From assembly GCF_016909075.1 (NCBI RefSeq), contig NZ_JAFBFC010000001.1, positions 310,001 through 374,000 on the forward strand: 64,000 nt of DNA, given 5' to 3'. Source of the stretch: Priestia iocasae. Lineage in GTDB: Bacteria > Bacillota > Bacilli > Bacillales > Bacillaceae_H. This document shows, in pieces, positions 17,884-27,427 of the stretch. The position numbers and the translations under genes were made by a program. Under the pieces are notes generated by a model that saw only the letters and a program-made list of their open reading frames with translations, was not told the DNA's origin and searched no databases. The number at the start of each line of letters is the position of its first letter. The stretch's first letter is position 1.

Positions 17884-19698
17884 ATGACAAATCGAATCCC
17901 TGATGAAGTAATAGATCGTATTCGGCATTCGGTTGATATTGTCGATGTTATTAGTGATTATGTACAGCTGAAAAAGCAAGGTCGTAATTACTTCGGCCTA
18001 TGTCCTTTTCATGGAGAAAGCACTCCATCTTTTTCTGTATCGCCAGAAAAACAAATCTATCATTGCTTTGGGTGTGGAGCTGGTGGTAATTCATTTTCAT
18101 TTCTAATGGAGCTAGAAGGGTTATCGTTTGTAGAAGCAGCTCAGCAGCTAGCTGATAAAGCTGACATTCCTTTTGAGCATGATGTTCAACCTGAAACTTC
18201 CTTAAATGAAAACAAACCGACAACTCGAATGGTCGAAGCGCATGAGCTCTTAAAGAAATTTTATCATCATTTATTAGTAAATACAAAAGAAGGTCAACAA
18301 GCGTACGATTATTTAATTGAACGAGGATTTTCACGAGAAACAATAGATGAGTTTGAAATTGGTTTTTCTTTAGATTCATGGGAGTTTATGACGAAGTTTC
18401 TAACAAAAAGAGGCTTTCAATTGACGGAGATGGAGAAGGCAGGTCTTTTAGTAAAACGAGCAAAAGATGGTGCATTCTTTGATCGATTTCGTGGAAGAGT
18501 AATGTTTCCTATTGCAGATTTACAAGGCAAGACAGTTGCCTTTTCTGGACGATTAATCGAAAACATTGAAGGTCAACCAAAATATTTAAACAGCCCAGAA
18601 ACTGCTATCTTCAATAAAGGTAAAACAATCTATAATTTTCATCGTGCTAAAAAGCATATTCGTAAAAACCAACAAGTTCTATTATTCGAAGGCTTTGCAG
18701 ATGTAATCTCAGCTGTAAAAGCAGAATGTCCCAATGCTATTGCAACAATGGGAACGGCATTAACCGACGAACAAGCTAAAATTATTCGACGAAATGTTGA
18801 GTCAGTTGTTATTTGTTACGATTCAGATCATGCAGGAATAGAGGCTGCGTATAAAGCTGCAAATATACTTACCAGTGTGGGCTGTACTGTAAAGGTAGCT
18901 GTTATGCCTCAAGGATATGATCCAGATGATTATATAAAAGAGCAGGGGCCTGAGAGATTTAGAAATGAAGTAATTGATGGCAGCTTAACCTTTATGTCGT
19001 TTAAAATGCGTTATTTAAGAAGAGGTAAAAATCTTCAAAATGAAGCAGAACGAATGAAGTACATTGAAGACGTATTAAAAGAAATTAGTCAATTAACAAA
19101 AGCTGTCGAACAAGAACATTATTTAAGACAATTATCTCAAGAATTTTCAATTTCTTTAGACGCACTTCAGCAACAAAAAAATCAAATATCTAGCCTTTCA
19201 GGAAAGAAAAAGGATAATGATGCTTGGAATAGAAATAATATAGCTAGACAACCAAGTTTTCAAACCAGATTATTACCTGCATATCAAAATGCTGAACGAT
19301 TGCTTATTGCTTATATGTTAAAAGATAAAGACGTGGCAATTCGGATTCAAGAATTGATTCAAGGTAACTTTAATATAGAAGAGCATCGAGCGCTAGTGAT
19401 GTACATTTATGCATTTTATGAAGAAGGCTATGAACCTAATCTAAGTTTGTTTATGGAGAAGTTAGTTGATGGAAAGTTGGGGAGATTAGCTTCTGAGATT
19501 GCAATGCTTTCAATTAATGAAGAGCTGTCCGAACAAGCATTACATGATTATGTTCAACAAGTACTAATTCACCCAAAGCTGTTGAAAATAAAAGAAAAAG
19601 AAACTGAAAAGCAGGAAGCTGAGCGACAAAAGGATTATTTAAAAGCTGCTTCAATTGCAATGGAAATCATTCAATTGAAAAAGGCATTGAAATCATAA
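17884..19698 (+). CDS. dnaG: DNA primase DnaG
   Basis: Synthesises RNA primers at the replication fork. Zinc-binding domain with C40, H43, C61, C64 (CPFH and CFGC); TOPRIM core with LLFEGFADVI and YDSDHAGIEAA; helicase-binding C-terminal domain (about 440-604). The ATG at 17884 is chosen because it gives MTNRIPDEVID, matching B. subtilis MGNRIPDE, with CGGAG upstream; an in-frame GTG 11 codons earlier overlaps nothing helpful. Part of the classical macromolecular synthesis operon with sigA. Confidence 0.96.
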   Translation: MTNRIPDEVIDRIRHSVDIVDVISDYVQLKKQGRNYFGLCPFHGESTPSFSVSPEKQIYHCFGCGAGGNSFSFLMELEGLSFVEAAQQLADKADIPFEHDVQPETSLNENKPTTRMVEAHELLKKFYHHLLVNTKEGQQAYDYLIERGFSRETIDEFEIGFSLDSWEFMTKFLTKRGFQLTEMEKAGLLVKRAKDGAFFDRFRGRVMFPIADLQGKTVAFSGRLIENIEGQPKYLNSPETAIFNKGKTIYNFHRAKKHIRKNQQVLLFEGFADVISAVKAECPNAIATMGTALTDEQAKIIRRNVESVVICYDSDHAGIEAAYKAANILTSVGCTVKVAVMPQGYDPDDYIKEQGPERFRNEVIDGSLTFMSFKMRYLRRGKNLQNEAERMKYIEDVLKEISQLTKAVEQEHYLRQLSQEFSISLDALQQQKNQISSLSGKKKDNDAWNRNNIARQPSFQTRLLPAYQNAERLLIAYMLKDKDVAIRIQELIQGNFNIEEHRALVMYIYAFYEEGYEPNLSLFMEKLVDGKLGRLASEIAMLSINEELSEQALHDYVQQVLIHPKLLKIKEKETEKQEAERQKDYLKAASIAMEIIQLKKALKS

Positions 19699-19741
19699 TG
19701 TTAGATGAGTATTCCTTGAAATTTTGGAAGGAGGGGATCTG

Positions 19742-20869
19742 ATGGCTGAAAAATCAGCGCATTCAAAAGAACTTGAATCTGAGTTAACACTCGAGCAAGT
19801 TAAAGATCAGTTGACCGAAATAGGAAAAAAACGTGGTGTGTTAACATACGAAGAAATTGCTGAGCGTATGGCAAACTTTGAAGTAGAATCAGATCAGATG
19901 GACGAATACTATGAATTTCTTGGAGAACAAGGCGTAGAAGTAATGGGCGAGTCTGAATCAAACGATAACGATCCTGATATCCAGGAGCTATCAAAAGAAG
20001 AAGAATTTGATTTGAATGATTTAAGCGTTCCACCTGGTGTGAAGATTAACGATCCTGTACGCATGTATTTAAAAGAAATCGGTCGTGTTGACTTGTTATC
20101 TGCTGAAGAAGAAATTTCATTAGCTAAACGTATTGAACAAGGTGACGAAGAAGCTAAACGACGTTTAGCAGAAGCGAATTTACGTCTCGTTGTAAGTATT
20201 GCAAAACGTTACGTAGGTCGTGGCATGCTGTTTCTTGATTTAATTCAAGAAGGAAACATGGGCCTTATCAAAGCTGTTGAAAAATTCGACTATCGCAAAG
20301 GTTACAAATTTAGTACGTATGCAACATGGTGGATTCGCCAAGCGATTACTCGTGCAATTGCAGACCAAGCTAGAACAATTCGTATCCCTGTTCATATGGT
20401 TGAGACAATCAATAAGCTAATTCGTGTTCAGCGTCAATTGCTTCAGGATTTAGGACGCGAGCCTTCTCCAGAAGAAATTGCTGAAGATATGGATTTAACT
20501 CCAGATAAGGTGCGTGAAATCTTAAAGATTGCTCAAGAACCTGTATCTTTAGAAACTCCAATTGGTGAGGAAGATGATTCCCATTTAGGAGATTTCATTG
20601 AAGATCAAGATGCAACATCTCCTTCAGAGCACGCAGCATATGAATTGCTAAAAGAACAGCTTGAAGATGTTTTAGATACATTAACAGACCGAGAAGAAAA
20701 CGTTCTTCGCTTACGTTTTGGCTTAGATGACGGACGTACACGCACATTAGAAGAGGTTGGAAAAGTCTTTGGTGTTACACGTGAACGTATTCGTCAAATT
20801 GAAGCAAAAGCGTTACGAAAATTGCGTCACCCAAGTCGTAGTAAACGATTAAAAGACTTTTTAGAATAA
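19742..20869 (+). CDS. sigA: RNA polymerase primary sigma factor SigA
   Basis: Housekeeping sigma-70 of 375 residues. Region 1.1-like N-terminus, [12 protein letters not shown] region 1.2, the region 2 core [20 protein letters not shown] with the -10-recognition helix [14 protein letters not shown], and region 4 with the -35-recognition [23 protein letters not shown] at 19742 follows GGAGGGGATCTG. It is 43 bases from the end of dnaG and is closed by a strong terminator. Confidence 0.98.
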   Translation: MAEKSAHSKELESELTLEQVKDQLTEIGKKRGVLTYEEIAERMANFEVESDQMDEYYEFLGEQGVEVMGESESNDNDPDIQELSKEEEFDLNDLSVPPGVKINDPVRMYLKEIGRVDLLSAEEEISLAKRIEQGDEEAKRRLAEANLRLVVSIAKRYVGRGMLFLDLIQEGNMGLIKAVEKFDYRKGYKFSTYATWWIRQAITRAIADQARTIRIPVHMVETINKLIRVQRQLLQDLGREPSPEEIAEDMDLTPDKVREILKIAQEPVSLETPIGEEDDSHLGDFIEDQDATSPSEHAAYELLKEQLEDVLDTLTDREENVLRLRFGLDDGRTRTLEEVGKVFGVTRERIRQIEAKALRKLRHPSRSKRLKDFLE

Positions 20870-20893
20870 AATGAATGCCTAATATTTACATGA

Positions 20894-20936
20894 AGTGGTT
20901 TACTCCTTATGATGGGAGTGAACTACTTTTTTTTTG
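20894..20936 (+). terminator. dnaG-sigA terminator
   Basis: AGTGGTTTACTCC pairs with GGGAGTGAACTACT and is followed by a nine-base T-run. Confidence 0.9.
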
Positions 20937-20947
20937 GAGTGTGACAA

Positions 20948-21487
20948 ATGCAAAACCTAAGTCAAAAAAACAAAGTGATTGTTGATGAAATCAACTTATG
21001 GAAAGAAAATAAAATTCTACCAGAACACTATTGTGATTATTTGCTCATGTTGTATACAAAAGGAGAAGGGAGCGAAAAAGCTCAAAATCCTCGTGCAAAC
21101 GTCACATTTTTTAACAAAATACATTTGCTATTCATTTTGCTTTTTTTACCATTTGAACTACTTGTCATTTATTTTACTGAATTAAGGTTTGTTTTGCAAA
21201 TGGTCTTAAGTAGTACTTTGGTCCTAATAAGCTTTTGTAGTGCAATTATTTATCGAAAAAAAATGGTGTTTTTACATATTGGGTTGACAGTAAGCGCTCT
21301 TTTACTATTCATACAATCTTATCAGATGATTTCTCATTATTTTGAGGCCTCACTTTTGCTGATAAAAGGATTGATTATTGTTCATTGTTTCATTTGGTTT
21401 GTAATCGGCAAAATATTTCGTTTAGCTTATTTTTGGATAGCGAGCATAATTGGAATCGTTATCATTTTACTTTCATTTTTATTATAA
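20948..21487 (+). CDS. uncharacterised five- or six-span membrane protein
   Basis: I do not recognise a characterised family. The 179-residue product has a soluble N-terminus (about 1-55: LSQKNKVIVDEINLWKENKI, then PEHYCDYLLMLYTKGEG) followed by hydrophobic segments around 58-77, 83-100, 104-122, 127-147 and 155-178. The HYCDYLLMLYTKG segment resembles the N-terminal part of small Bacillus membrane proteins annotated only as hypothetical. GGAGTGTGAC stands before the ATG. It starts 12 bases after the sigA terminator. Confidence 0.7.
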   Translation: MQNLSQKNKVIVDEINLWKENKILPEHYCDYLLMLYTKGEGSEKAQNPRANVTFFNKIHLLFILLFLPFELLVIYFTELRFVLQMVLSSTLVLISFCSAIIYRKKMVFLHIGLTVSALLLFIQSYQMISHYFEASLLLIKGLIIVHCFIWFVIGKIFRLAYFWIASIIGIVIILLSFLL

Positions 21488-21514
21488 CACGAAATATTAA
21501 AATTGTTTTAAAAG

Positions 21515-21544
21515 TTGAGAAAATTAATAATAATGCTATATAAT
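21515..21544 (+). promoter_or_regulatory. promoter of the acyl-CoA dehydrogenase gene
   Basis: TTGAGA (21515-21520), 18 bp, TATAAT (21539-21544); a good vegetative promoter about 40 bp before the start codon. Confidence 0.65.
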
Positions 21545-21548
21545 ATAT

Positions 21549-21563
21549 TTGTAAGCGTATTCA
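21549..21563 (+). promoter_or_regulatory. cre site (CcpA operator)
   Basis: TTGTAAGCGTATTCA fits the consensus WTGNAANCGNWNNCW at every defined position. It covers the expected transcription start of the acyl-CoA dehydrogenase promoter, a position typical of CcpA repression. Confidence 0.7.
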
Positions 21564-21582
21564 GTTTGTTAGGGGGATGGAT

Positions 21583-22722
21583 ATGAATTTTGATTTGACG
21601 ACCGAACAAAAGATGATTCAACGAACAATTCGAGAATTTGCTGAAGAAGTAGTAGCACCTGGGGCAGAACAACGTGATAAAAACAAAGCTTTTCCGCTTG
21701 AAGCATTTCAACAGTTAAGTGAGTTAGGGATAATGGGTCTTCCGTTTCCAGAGCAGTACGGTGGTGGTGGTGCTGATACTGTAAGTTTTGCGATTGTTGT
21801 TGAAGAATTAAGTAGAGCTTGCGGTTCAACAGGTATTACATATTCTGCACACGTTTCATTGGGGGGAGCTCCTATTCATTTGTTTGGAACAGAGGAGCAA
21901 AAGCAAAAATATTTAACACCTTTATGTACCGGTGAATCATTTGGGGCATTTGGTTTAACGGAGCCTAATGCTGGAAGTGATGCTGGTGGAACACAAACAG
22001 AAGCAGTTGAAGATGGCTCTGATTTTATTTTAAATGGCAGCAAGTGCTACATTACAAATGCAAGCTATGCGAAATTCTTAGCACTAACGGCTATTACAGG
22101 TCGAGATGGAGATAAAAAAGAAATCTCCGCTATTATCACCCCGACAGACGCACCAGGATTCACTGTAATTGATAATTATGAAAAAATGGGATTACATGCT
22201 TCAAACACGACAGAATTAATTCTTGAGGACGTGAGAGTGCCACAAGAGAACTTATTAGGCAAACGTGGTGAAGGCTTTAAGCAATTTCTTGTAACGCTTG
22301 ATGGGGGACGAATTGGTATTGGAGCGATGGCGGTAGGGATTGCTCAAGCTGCATACGAAAGAGCACTTCAATACGCACAAGAGCGCAAGCAATTCGGTCG
22401 ATCGTTATCAACATTCCAAGCAATCCAGTTTAAGCTAGCTGATATGGCAATGAAGATTGAACTAGCTAGAAACATGGTACATAAAGCGGCTTGGTTAAAA
22501 GATCAAGGTCGTCCTTTCACAAAAGAAGCTTCAATGTGTAAATTGTATGCATCCGAAATGTGTATGCAAGTAACTAGCGAAGCTGTTCAAATTCATGGTG
22601 GATATGGTTATATGAGAGAATACCAAGTTGAAAGATATATGCGCGATGCAAAATTATTAGAAATTGGAGAAGGAACATCTGAAGTACAGCGTATGGTTAT
22701 TGCGCGTTTAGTAGGATGCTAA
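21583..22722 (+). CDS. acyl-CoA dehydrogenase (short-chain type)
   Basis: FAD flavoenzyme of fatty-acid beta-oxidation, transferring electrons to ETF. Signature GAFGLTEPNAGSDAGGT (FAD/substrate loop), the QFGRSLSTFQAIQFKLADMA signature and QIHGGYGYMREY are present; the Glu in IGEGTSEVQR is the catalytic base position of short/medium-chain enzymes. About 379 residues. ATG 21583 is preferred because AGGGGG ends six bases before it, whereas the in-frame ATG at 21577 abuts it. A cre site suggests glucose repression. Substrate chain length is inferred (butyryl-CoA-like). Confidence 0.93.
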   Translation: MNFDLTTEQKMIQRTIREFAEEVVAPGAEQRDKNKAFPLEAFQQLSELGIMGLPFPEQYGGGGADTVSFAIVVEELSRACGSTGITYSAHVSLGGAPIHLFGTEEQKQKYLTPLCTGESFGAFGLTEPNAGSDAGGTQTEAVEDGSDFILNGSKCYITNASYAKFLALTAITGRDGDKKEISAIITPTDAPGFTVIDNYEKMGLHASNTTELILEDVRVPQENLLGKRGEGFKQFLVTLDGGRIGIGAMAVGIAQAAYERALQYAQERKQFGRSLSTFQAIQFKLADMAMKIELARNMVHKAAWLKDQGRPFTKEASMCKLYASEMCMQVTSEAVQIHGGYGYMREYQVERYMRDAKLLEIGEGTSEVQRMVIARLVGC

Positions 22723-22737
22723 TAAGTTAGTTAGTCA

Positions 22738-22776
22738 AATAGTAACCGCATACATTGTATGCGGTTACTATTTTAT
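22738..22776 (+). terminator. acyl-CoA dehydrogenase terminator
   Basis: AATAGTAACCGCATA pairs with TATGCGGTTACTATT with a short loop and TTTTA tail; perfect 15-bp stem. Confidence 0.9.
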
Positions 22777-22912
22777 GTCTAATTGGTGAAATTGAAAGAT
22801 AATGTTAATAAAAGGCTTTCACTAACACTTGTTTTGAAGTAAAATAGAGGGTGTTTATACTATGTGTTCATATTTATTAGTCACGGTCTATACATAAAAG
22901 GAGGTATAAAAA

Positions 22913-23272
22913 ATGAACCGAAATCCACTCGTACCATTTTTTCTAATTATGGTTTTTGGTGTTGGACTTATGTTTCTTTTATCGTTCAATGGTCTGGATA
23001 ACTCAAAGCAAATGGCTGAAGAGGCAGAAGGCGGAAAAGAGACGGAAACAGCCGATGCAACACCAGAAGAGATTTACCAACAAAGCTGTATCGGATGTCA
23101 CGGTGATCAGTATCAAGGTGGTGTTGGTCCAGCACTTAAAGGTGTTGGTGACAAATTGTCTCAAGAAGAAATTGCTAACATTGTTGTTAACGGTCAAGGT
23201 TCAATGCCAGCTGGCTTAGTTCCTGCAGAAAAAGCTGAAGAAATGGCAGCGTGGTTAGCTGAAATTAAATAG
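22913..23272 (+). CDS. cccA: cytochrome c550
   Basis: Membrane-anchored c-type cytochrome of 119 residues. One N-terminal uncleaved span (about 7-26) places the haem domain outside the membrane. The haem motif is CIGCH (C59, C62, H63), and the Met ligand lies in GSMPAGL near residue 97. It shuttles electrons in the respiratory chain. AAAGGAGGTATAAAA precedes ATG. The gene follows the dnaG-sigA block, as in B. subtilis. Confidence 0.95.
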   Translation: MNRNPLVPFFLIMVFGVGLMFLLSFNGLDNSKQMAEEAEGGKETETADATPEEIYQQSCIGCHGDQYQGGVGPALKGVGDKLSQEEIANIVVNGQGSMPAGLVPAEKAEEMAAWLAEIK

Positions 23273-23292
23273 TTTAACAGTGTAAAAGACGG

Positions 23293-23327
23293 ACAAGCTC
23301 TTCTGTAAATAGAAGGGCTTGTTTTTA
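23293..23327 (+). terminator. cccA terminator
   Basis: ACAAGCTCTTCT pairs with AGAAGGGCTTGT (one G-U) followed by TTTTTATT. Confidence 0.85.
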
Positions 23328-23473
23328 TTCCTTGTTCAGCAACTTAATAGTGTAGTTTTATCCATCTTTTTTCGAAGAACTGTATGTTTTCTCAAGGTTG
23401 TTAGCATACTTTCCTTGAAAGTGATTTTTGGAGCGTTTATCATAAGAAAAGAAAATAAAAAATAGGTGAAGTT

Positions 23474-24181
23474 ATGAATGAATTAAAATTATCAAAACGT
23501 CTTGAAGAAGTAGTGAAATCAATTATGCCAAACTCTGTAATTGCTGATATAGGGTCTGATCATGCTTATTTACCTTGTTATGCGTATTTAAATGGATATA
23601 TCAAAGGAGCCATTGCTGGTGAAATTACAGATGGTCCTTTTCAATCTGCACGTGAACAGGTAAAGAAAACAGAGTTAGAACATGTAATTGAAGTAAGAAA
23701 AGGGAACGGTTTGGCAGTTATCTCTCCAAATGAAGTGGATTGTATTACCATTGCAGGAATGGGTGGAAGTCTTATTCGTACCATTTTAGAAGAAGGCAAG
23801 GAAAAGTTAGAAGGTGTAAAACGACTTGTGTTACAGCCGAACATTGGAGCTGCAAACATTCGTAAATGGTTAATGGAGCATCAATGGAGCATCATTGATG
23901 AGAAGATTTTAGAAGACGATGGACGTATTTACGAAATCATTGTTGCTGAAAAAGGAAATCCACTAGACAATTACAATGACCATATCGAAGCAGGATTATT
24001 ACTTGGACCGGTCTTAATGAAGCGTAAAAGTGACATCTTTAAAAAGAAGTGGAACCATGAATTAAAGCACGCTGAACAGATTGTGGAGCAGTTAAACAAA
24101 GGCGCAACATCTTCAGAAGGACAAGTGAAAAAAGAACGGTTTGAAAAAGAAATTACATTAATCAAGGAGGTATTAAAGTGA
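23474..24181 (+). CDS. trmK: TrmK, tRNA adenine-22 N1-methyltransferase
   Basis: SAM-dependent methyltransferase producing m1A22 in tRNA. Rossmann motif I is VIADIGSDHAYLP near residues 22-34; the catalytic-region ITIAGMGGSLI block is also present. A C-terminal helical coiled coil (about 180-235) completes the 235-residue protein. Start ATG preceded by AGGTGAAG. Its TGA overlaps the GTG start of yqfO by four bases. Confidence 0.93.
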   Translation: MNELKLSKRLEEVVKSIMPNSVIADIGSDHAYLPCYAYLNGYIKGAIAGEITDGPFQSAREQVKKTELEHVIEVRKGNGLAVISPNEVDCITIAGMGGSLIRTILEEGKEKLEGVKRLVLQPNIGAANIRKWLMEHQWSIIDEKILEDDGRIYEIIVAEKGNPLDNYNDHIEAGLLLGPVLMKRKSDIFKKKWNHELKHAEQIVEQLNKGATSSEGQVKKERFEKEITLIKEVLK

Positions 24182-25299
24182 GTAAAACTCCTAACGGTTA
24201 TGAAGTGATTCAACTTTTTGAATCTTTTTCTCCTAAGCACCTAGCAATGGAAGGAGATAAAATTGGATTGCAAATCGGAACGTTAAATAAGCCGATAAAG
24301 AAGGTCATGGTAACACTAGACGTGCTTGAATCAGTAGTAGACGAAGCGATTGAGCGCCAAGTTGATCTCATTATCGCCCACCATCCACCAATCTTTCGTC
24401 CGATGAAAAATATCGTAACAGACCAACCAGCAGGTCGGATTGTAGAAAAATGCATAAAGCATGATATCGCTGTATATGCTGCGCATACCAATTTAGATAT
24501 AGCAAAAGGTGGTGTAAATGACCTTTTAGCTGAAGCATTAAAGTTAAAAGAAACAAAAGTGCTCATACAAACTGGAGCTGCTACATTAAAAAAACTTGTT
24601 GTATTTGTTCCGAAAACACATGCTGATGAAGTAAGGCAAGCGATTTGTGCTGCAGGAGCGGGGCATATTGGTGAATATAGTGATTGTACATTTAACGTAG
24701 AAGGAACAGGAACGTTTTTACCTTTAGAAGGCACAAATCCTTACATCGGAGAACAAGGTAAGGTTGAACAGGTTGAAGAAGTACGTATTGAAACAATTAT
24801 TCCCGGAGAAATCCAACGAAAAGTTATTCAAGCTATGCAACAAGCACACCCTTACGAAGAAGTAGCATACGATATTTATCCGCTTGAGAACGAAGGTGAC
24901 TCATACGGTTTAGGTCGTATTGGATATTTAGAGAATGAAATGACTCTTCATGAATTTTCTCAGCACGTAAAAGCTCAACTGGATGTAGAAGGTGTACGGG
25001 TTGTGGGAGATTTAAATAGTAAGATAAGAAAGGTAGCTGTATTAGGGGGAGACGGGAATAAATATGTTACAAGTGCGAAATTTCAAGGTGCAGATGTATA
25101 TGTAACAGGTGATCTATACTTCCATGTCGCTCATGATGCGATGATGATGGGACTGAATGTTGTAGATCCAGGACATCATGTGGAAAAGGTAATGAAGCAA
25201 GGTGTTGTCCAAGTCCTAAAAGAGTTATTTGAAAAGAAAAAGTTTGAATGTCATATATTTGTGTCAGAAGTAGACACAAATCCCTTTAAATTTATATAA
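24178..25299 (+). CDS. yqfO: Nif3-like dinuclear metal-centre protein YqfO
   Basis: Member of the Nif3/GTP cyclohydrolase I type 2-like family, 373 residues. The N-terminal metal-ligand segments LIIAHHPPIFRP and AAHTNLDIAKGGVNDL, and the C-terminal GADVYVTGDLYFHVAHDA, DPGHHVEK form the dinuclear site. The middle (about 125-230) is the CutA1-like insertion seen in Bacillus YqfO. Cellular function unresolved. Start GTG at 24178 after AAGGAGG; translationally coupled to trmK. Confidence 0.93.
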   Translation: MSKTPNGYEVIQLFESFSPKHLAMEGDKIGLQIGTLNKPIKKVMVTLDVLESVVDEAIERQVDLIIAHHPPIFRPMKNIVTDQPAGRIVEKCIKHDIAVYAAHTNLDIAKGGVNDLLAEALKLKETKVLIQTGAATLKKLVVFVPKTHADEVRQAICAAGAGHIGEYSDCTFNVEGTGTFLPLEGTNPYIGEQGKVEQVEEVRIETIIPGEIQRKVIQAMQQAHPYEEVAYDIYPLENEGDSYGLGRIGYLENEMTLHEFSQHVKAQLDVEGVRVVGDLNSKIRKVAVLGGDGNKYVTSAKFQGADVYVTGDLYFHVAHDAMMMGLNVVDPGHHVEKVMKQGVVQVLKELFEKKKFECHIFVSEVDTNPFKFI

Positions 25300-25327
25300 A
25301 AAAGAGGCTAACATTAGCCTCTTTTTG
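25300..25327. terminator. bidirectional terminator between yqfO and ispH
   Basis: AAAAAGAGGCTA and TAGCCTCTTTTT flank a four-base loop; runs of A and T on both sides allow it to serve the convergent genes. Confidence 0.9.
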
Positions 25328-26278
25328 TTATGACATTTTTTTTGCTTTTACTTTTGGTAGTATTTTTGAAAGTGGTACATTTCGTTCTAGCTTCCAAGTT
25401 GACTCATCTTCATGTTCAAACTGCTCTAAAAAGGTAATAACCTCTTTTGTGATAGGTGTAGGTGTAGATGCACCTGCTGTTACAGCGACAGTTGTAGCTC
25501 CTTTTAGCCACTCTATATCTAGCTCCGATAAATCACTAATGCGATACGCTTTTGTTCCTGCAATTTGTTCAGATACTTGAGCAAGACGATTAGAGTTATT
25601 ACTTTTTGGATCTCCAACCACAATCGTCACGTCTGCCTCACCTGCTTGTTCAGCCACTGCTTCTTGTCGAACTTGAGTTGCAAGGCAAATTTCTTTGTGA
25701 ACTTCTGCATGAGGGAAGTGCTCTTTTACTTTTTCCATTACGTCGGCAACGTCCCACTGACTCATGGTTGTCTGATTCGTTACAATAATTTTATCAGAGC
25801 GAATGCTTACTTGTTCTACATCTTCTTCTTTCTCAATAAGGTGAACGATATCTGGTGCAACACCAACAGCACCTTCAGGCTCTGGATGCCCTTTTTTACC
25901 GATGTAGATGACCTCATATCCTTCGGTTTGTTTTTGACGAATAAGATCATGTGTTTTTGTGACATCAGGGCACGTTGCATCTAAAGTGGTTAATCCTTTT
26001 TCTTTTGCGCGCTTTTTAACTTCTGGTGATACACCGTGCGCAGTGAAAATAACTGTTCCGCTGTTAATTTGGTCAAGAATATCAAGACGATTTGCTCCAT
26101 CAAGCGTAATAATTCCTTCTTCTTCAAAGGCATCTGTTACATGCTTATTATGAACAATCATCCCAAGAATGTAGATGGGTCTAGGTAACGATTTATCTAA
26201 AGCAGCGTTTCGAGCAATAACCATTGCATCGACAACACCATAGCAATAACCTCGCGGTGCAATTTTCATTACTTTCAT
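25328..26278 (-). CDS. ispH: IspH, HMBPP reductase (MEP pathway)
   Basis: [4Fe-4S] reductase converting HMBPP to isopentenyl and dimethylallyl diphosphate, the last step of the MEP isoprenoid pathway. The three cluster cysteines are C12 (GYCYGV), C103 (DATCPDV) and C197 (EICLAT); H43 and H81 are substrate-binding histidines. Length 316. GAGGAGGAGG lies before the ATG. ispG, the preceding pathway enzyme, is encoded 8 kb away on the same strand. Confidence 0.97.
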   Translation of the reverse strand: MKVMKIAPRGYCYGVVDAMVIARNAALDKSLPRPIYILGMIVHNKHVTDAFEEEGIITLDGANRLDILDQINSGTVIFTAHGVSPEVKKRAKEKGLTTLDATCPDVTKTHDLIRQKQTEGYEVIYIGKKGHPEPEGAVGVAPDIVHLIEKEEDVEQVSIRSDKIIVTNQTTMSQWDVADVMEKVKEHFPHAEVHKEICLATQVRQEAVAEQAGEADVTIVVGDPKSNNSNRLAQVSEQIAGTKAYRISDLSELDIEWLKGATTVAVTAGASTPTPITKEVITFLEQFEHEDESTWKLERNVPLSKILPKVKAKKMS

Positions 26279-26579
26279 ATAATAGCCTCCTCCTCATTTT
26301 ACTTTGAAGAGCAACAGTAAACTCTTATCCATTATATAAAAGAGAATGTAAGAATACAAAGATTAAATTACGAGATTACTCTTATTTACAGCATCCATTA
26401 ACATAAATAAATAGAGGCTTAAGTTATAGTAAATGAATTTTTCCCCTTCGTATGTTTGTACTTTGTGGAGCAGGTTCTTATATGTGTGAAGCATAAGCGG
26501 GAGACAAGAGCTCTTGCAAGTTCTTGTCTCCCGCTTATGTAAGTAGATTGAGCTGTATACGCATACTCAATCCATTACC
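26279..26579. other. ispH-yqfQ intergenic region with two strong hairpins
   Basis: Contains an 18-bp perfect inverted repeat at 26492-26509/26522-26539 and a second stem GATTGAG/CTCAATC at 26546-26572; the rest is AT-rich with no supported gene. Confidence 0.7.
26492..26539 (-). repeat. 18-bp perfect inverted repeat (hairpin) after yqfQ
   Basis: CATAAGCGGGAGACAAGA and its exact complement are separated by 12 nt. It lies 41 bases beyond the yqfQ stop on the minus strand, the place of a terminator, but neither side has a T-run of four or more. Confidence 0.75.
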
Positions 26580-27143
26580 TTAAATATAGAGCTTTGGCAT
26601 AGAAGCACCTTTTGAAGGTTTTGTAGAAAACTCTTCTTCTAAAAATTCATCATTATCTTCACTGGGTAAAGTGGTTTCTGTGTTTAGTGTTGAATCGTCT
26701 TCTTCCATTTCGCTCGTTTCTTCGGTTGCCTCAACCGTTTCTGCTTCTAACACTGTTTCTTCTTCAGCTGCTTCGCTTGTTCTTAGTGCTTGATAAACTT
26801 TAATAAGAGAAGGAACATTGCGAACGAGTGGTCCGTACTGTTGAACCATTGGCCCAACAGACTCTGCTACTTTTAATGCTTTTTGAATATTACCCATCAT
26901 CGAACTAAGCGAAGCTGGATTGGTTAAGTTCTGTAAATTACTTAGCAGTGAGGTAGATGTGCCGGGGTTTATCGCTTGTTGCACAGGTGGTATAGCTCTT
27001 CCACCACCGAATATTCTTGATAATAACCCCCCTGGTCCTCGACTCATTGATTGAGGGTTCATCATTTGTCTACTTGGGTAAAATGATTGTTGTGGTGGAA
27101 ATCCCCGTTGCATATTTGGAGGAAATGGTGACTGTCGTCTCAT
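26580..27143 (-). CDS. yqfQ: YqfQ/VrrA-like low-complexity protein
   Basis: Protein of 187 residues of the YqfQ family (the B. anthracis homologue is VrrA). The N-terminus is Pro/Gln/Met/Gly-rich (PFPPNMQRGFPPQQSFYPSRQ), followed by a GGLLSRIFGGG segment, a predicted helical segment around 75-120 and a strongly acidic Glu/Thr/Ser-rich tail. Function is unknown; a spore or envelope association is often suggested. ATG at 27143 follows AAGGGGGTG. It lies upstream of the divergent cshB gene. Confidence 0.8.
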   Translation of the reverse strand: MRRQSPFPPNMQRGFPPQQSFYPSRQMMNPQSMSRGPGGLLSRIFGGGRAIPPVQQAINPGTSTSLLSNLQNLTNPASLSSMMGNIQKALKVAESVGPMVQQYGPLVRNVPSLIKVYQALRTSEAAEEETVLEAETVEATEETSEMEEDDSTLNTETTLPSEDNDEFLEEEFSTKPSKGASMPKLYI

Positions 27144-27427
27144 CAAAGGTAAGCACCCCCTTATATTAATAAGATTCATTCATACTATGTTATGCGTGTA
27201 AAGGGTGAAAGGAAACTCGACTTTTTACAAGTTTCAATCGTGAATGGTTTACTGTATAATACGTGAGAATGAATAATAGGTAACTTTTTAATTAAAAATG
27301 AGATTATAAAATATGAAGCAACATCAATTAATATAAATGAGAAGTAGTCACAGAGATAAAAATCGATTATAATGATATATTGTGCTAAAAAAAATGAACG
27401 TGAGCTACAAAGATAAAGGAGAAGGTT

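Noticed and set aside
24210-24734. 174-codon minus-strand frame
   Set aside because: Antisense shadow of yqfO, no ribosome site or homology recognised.
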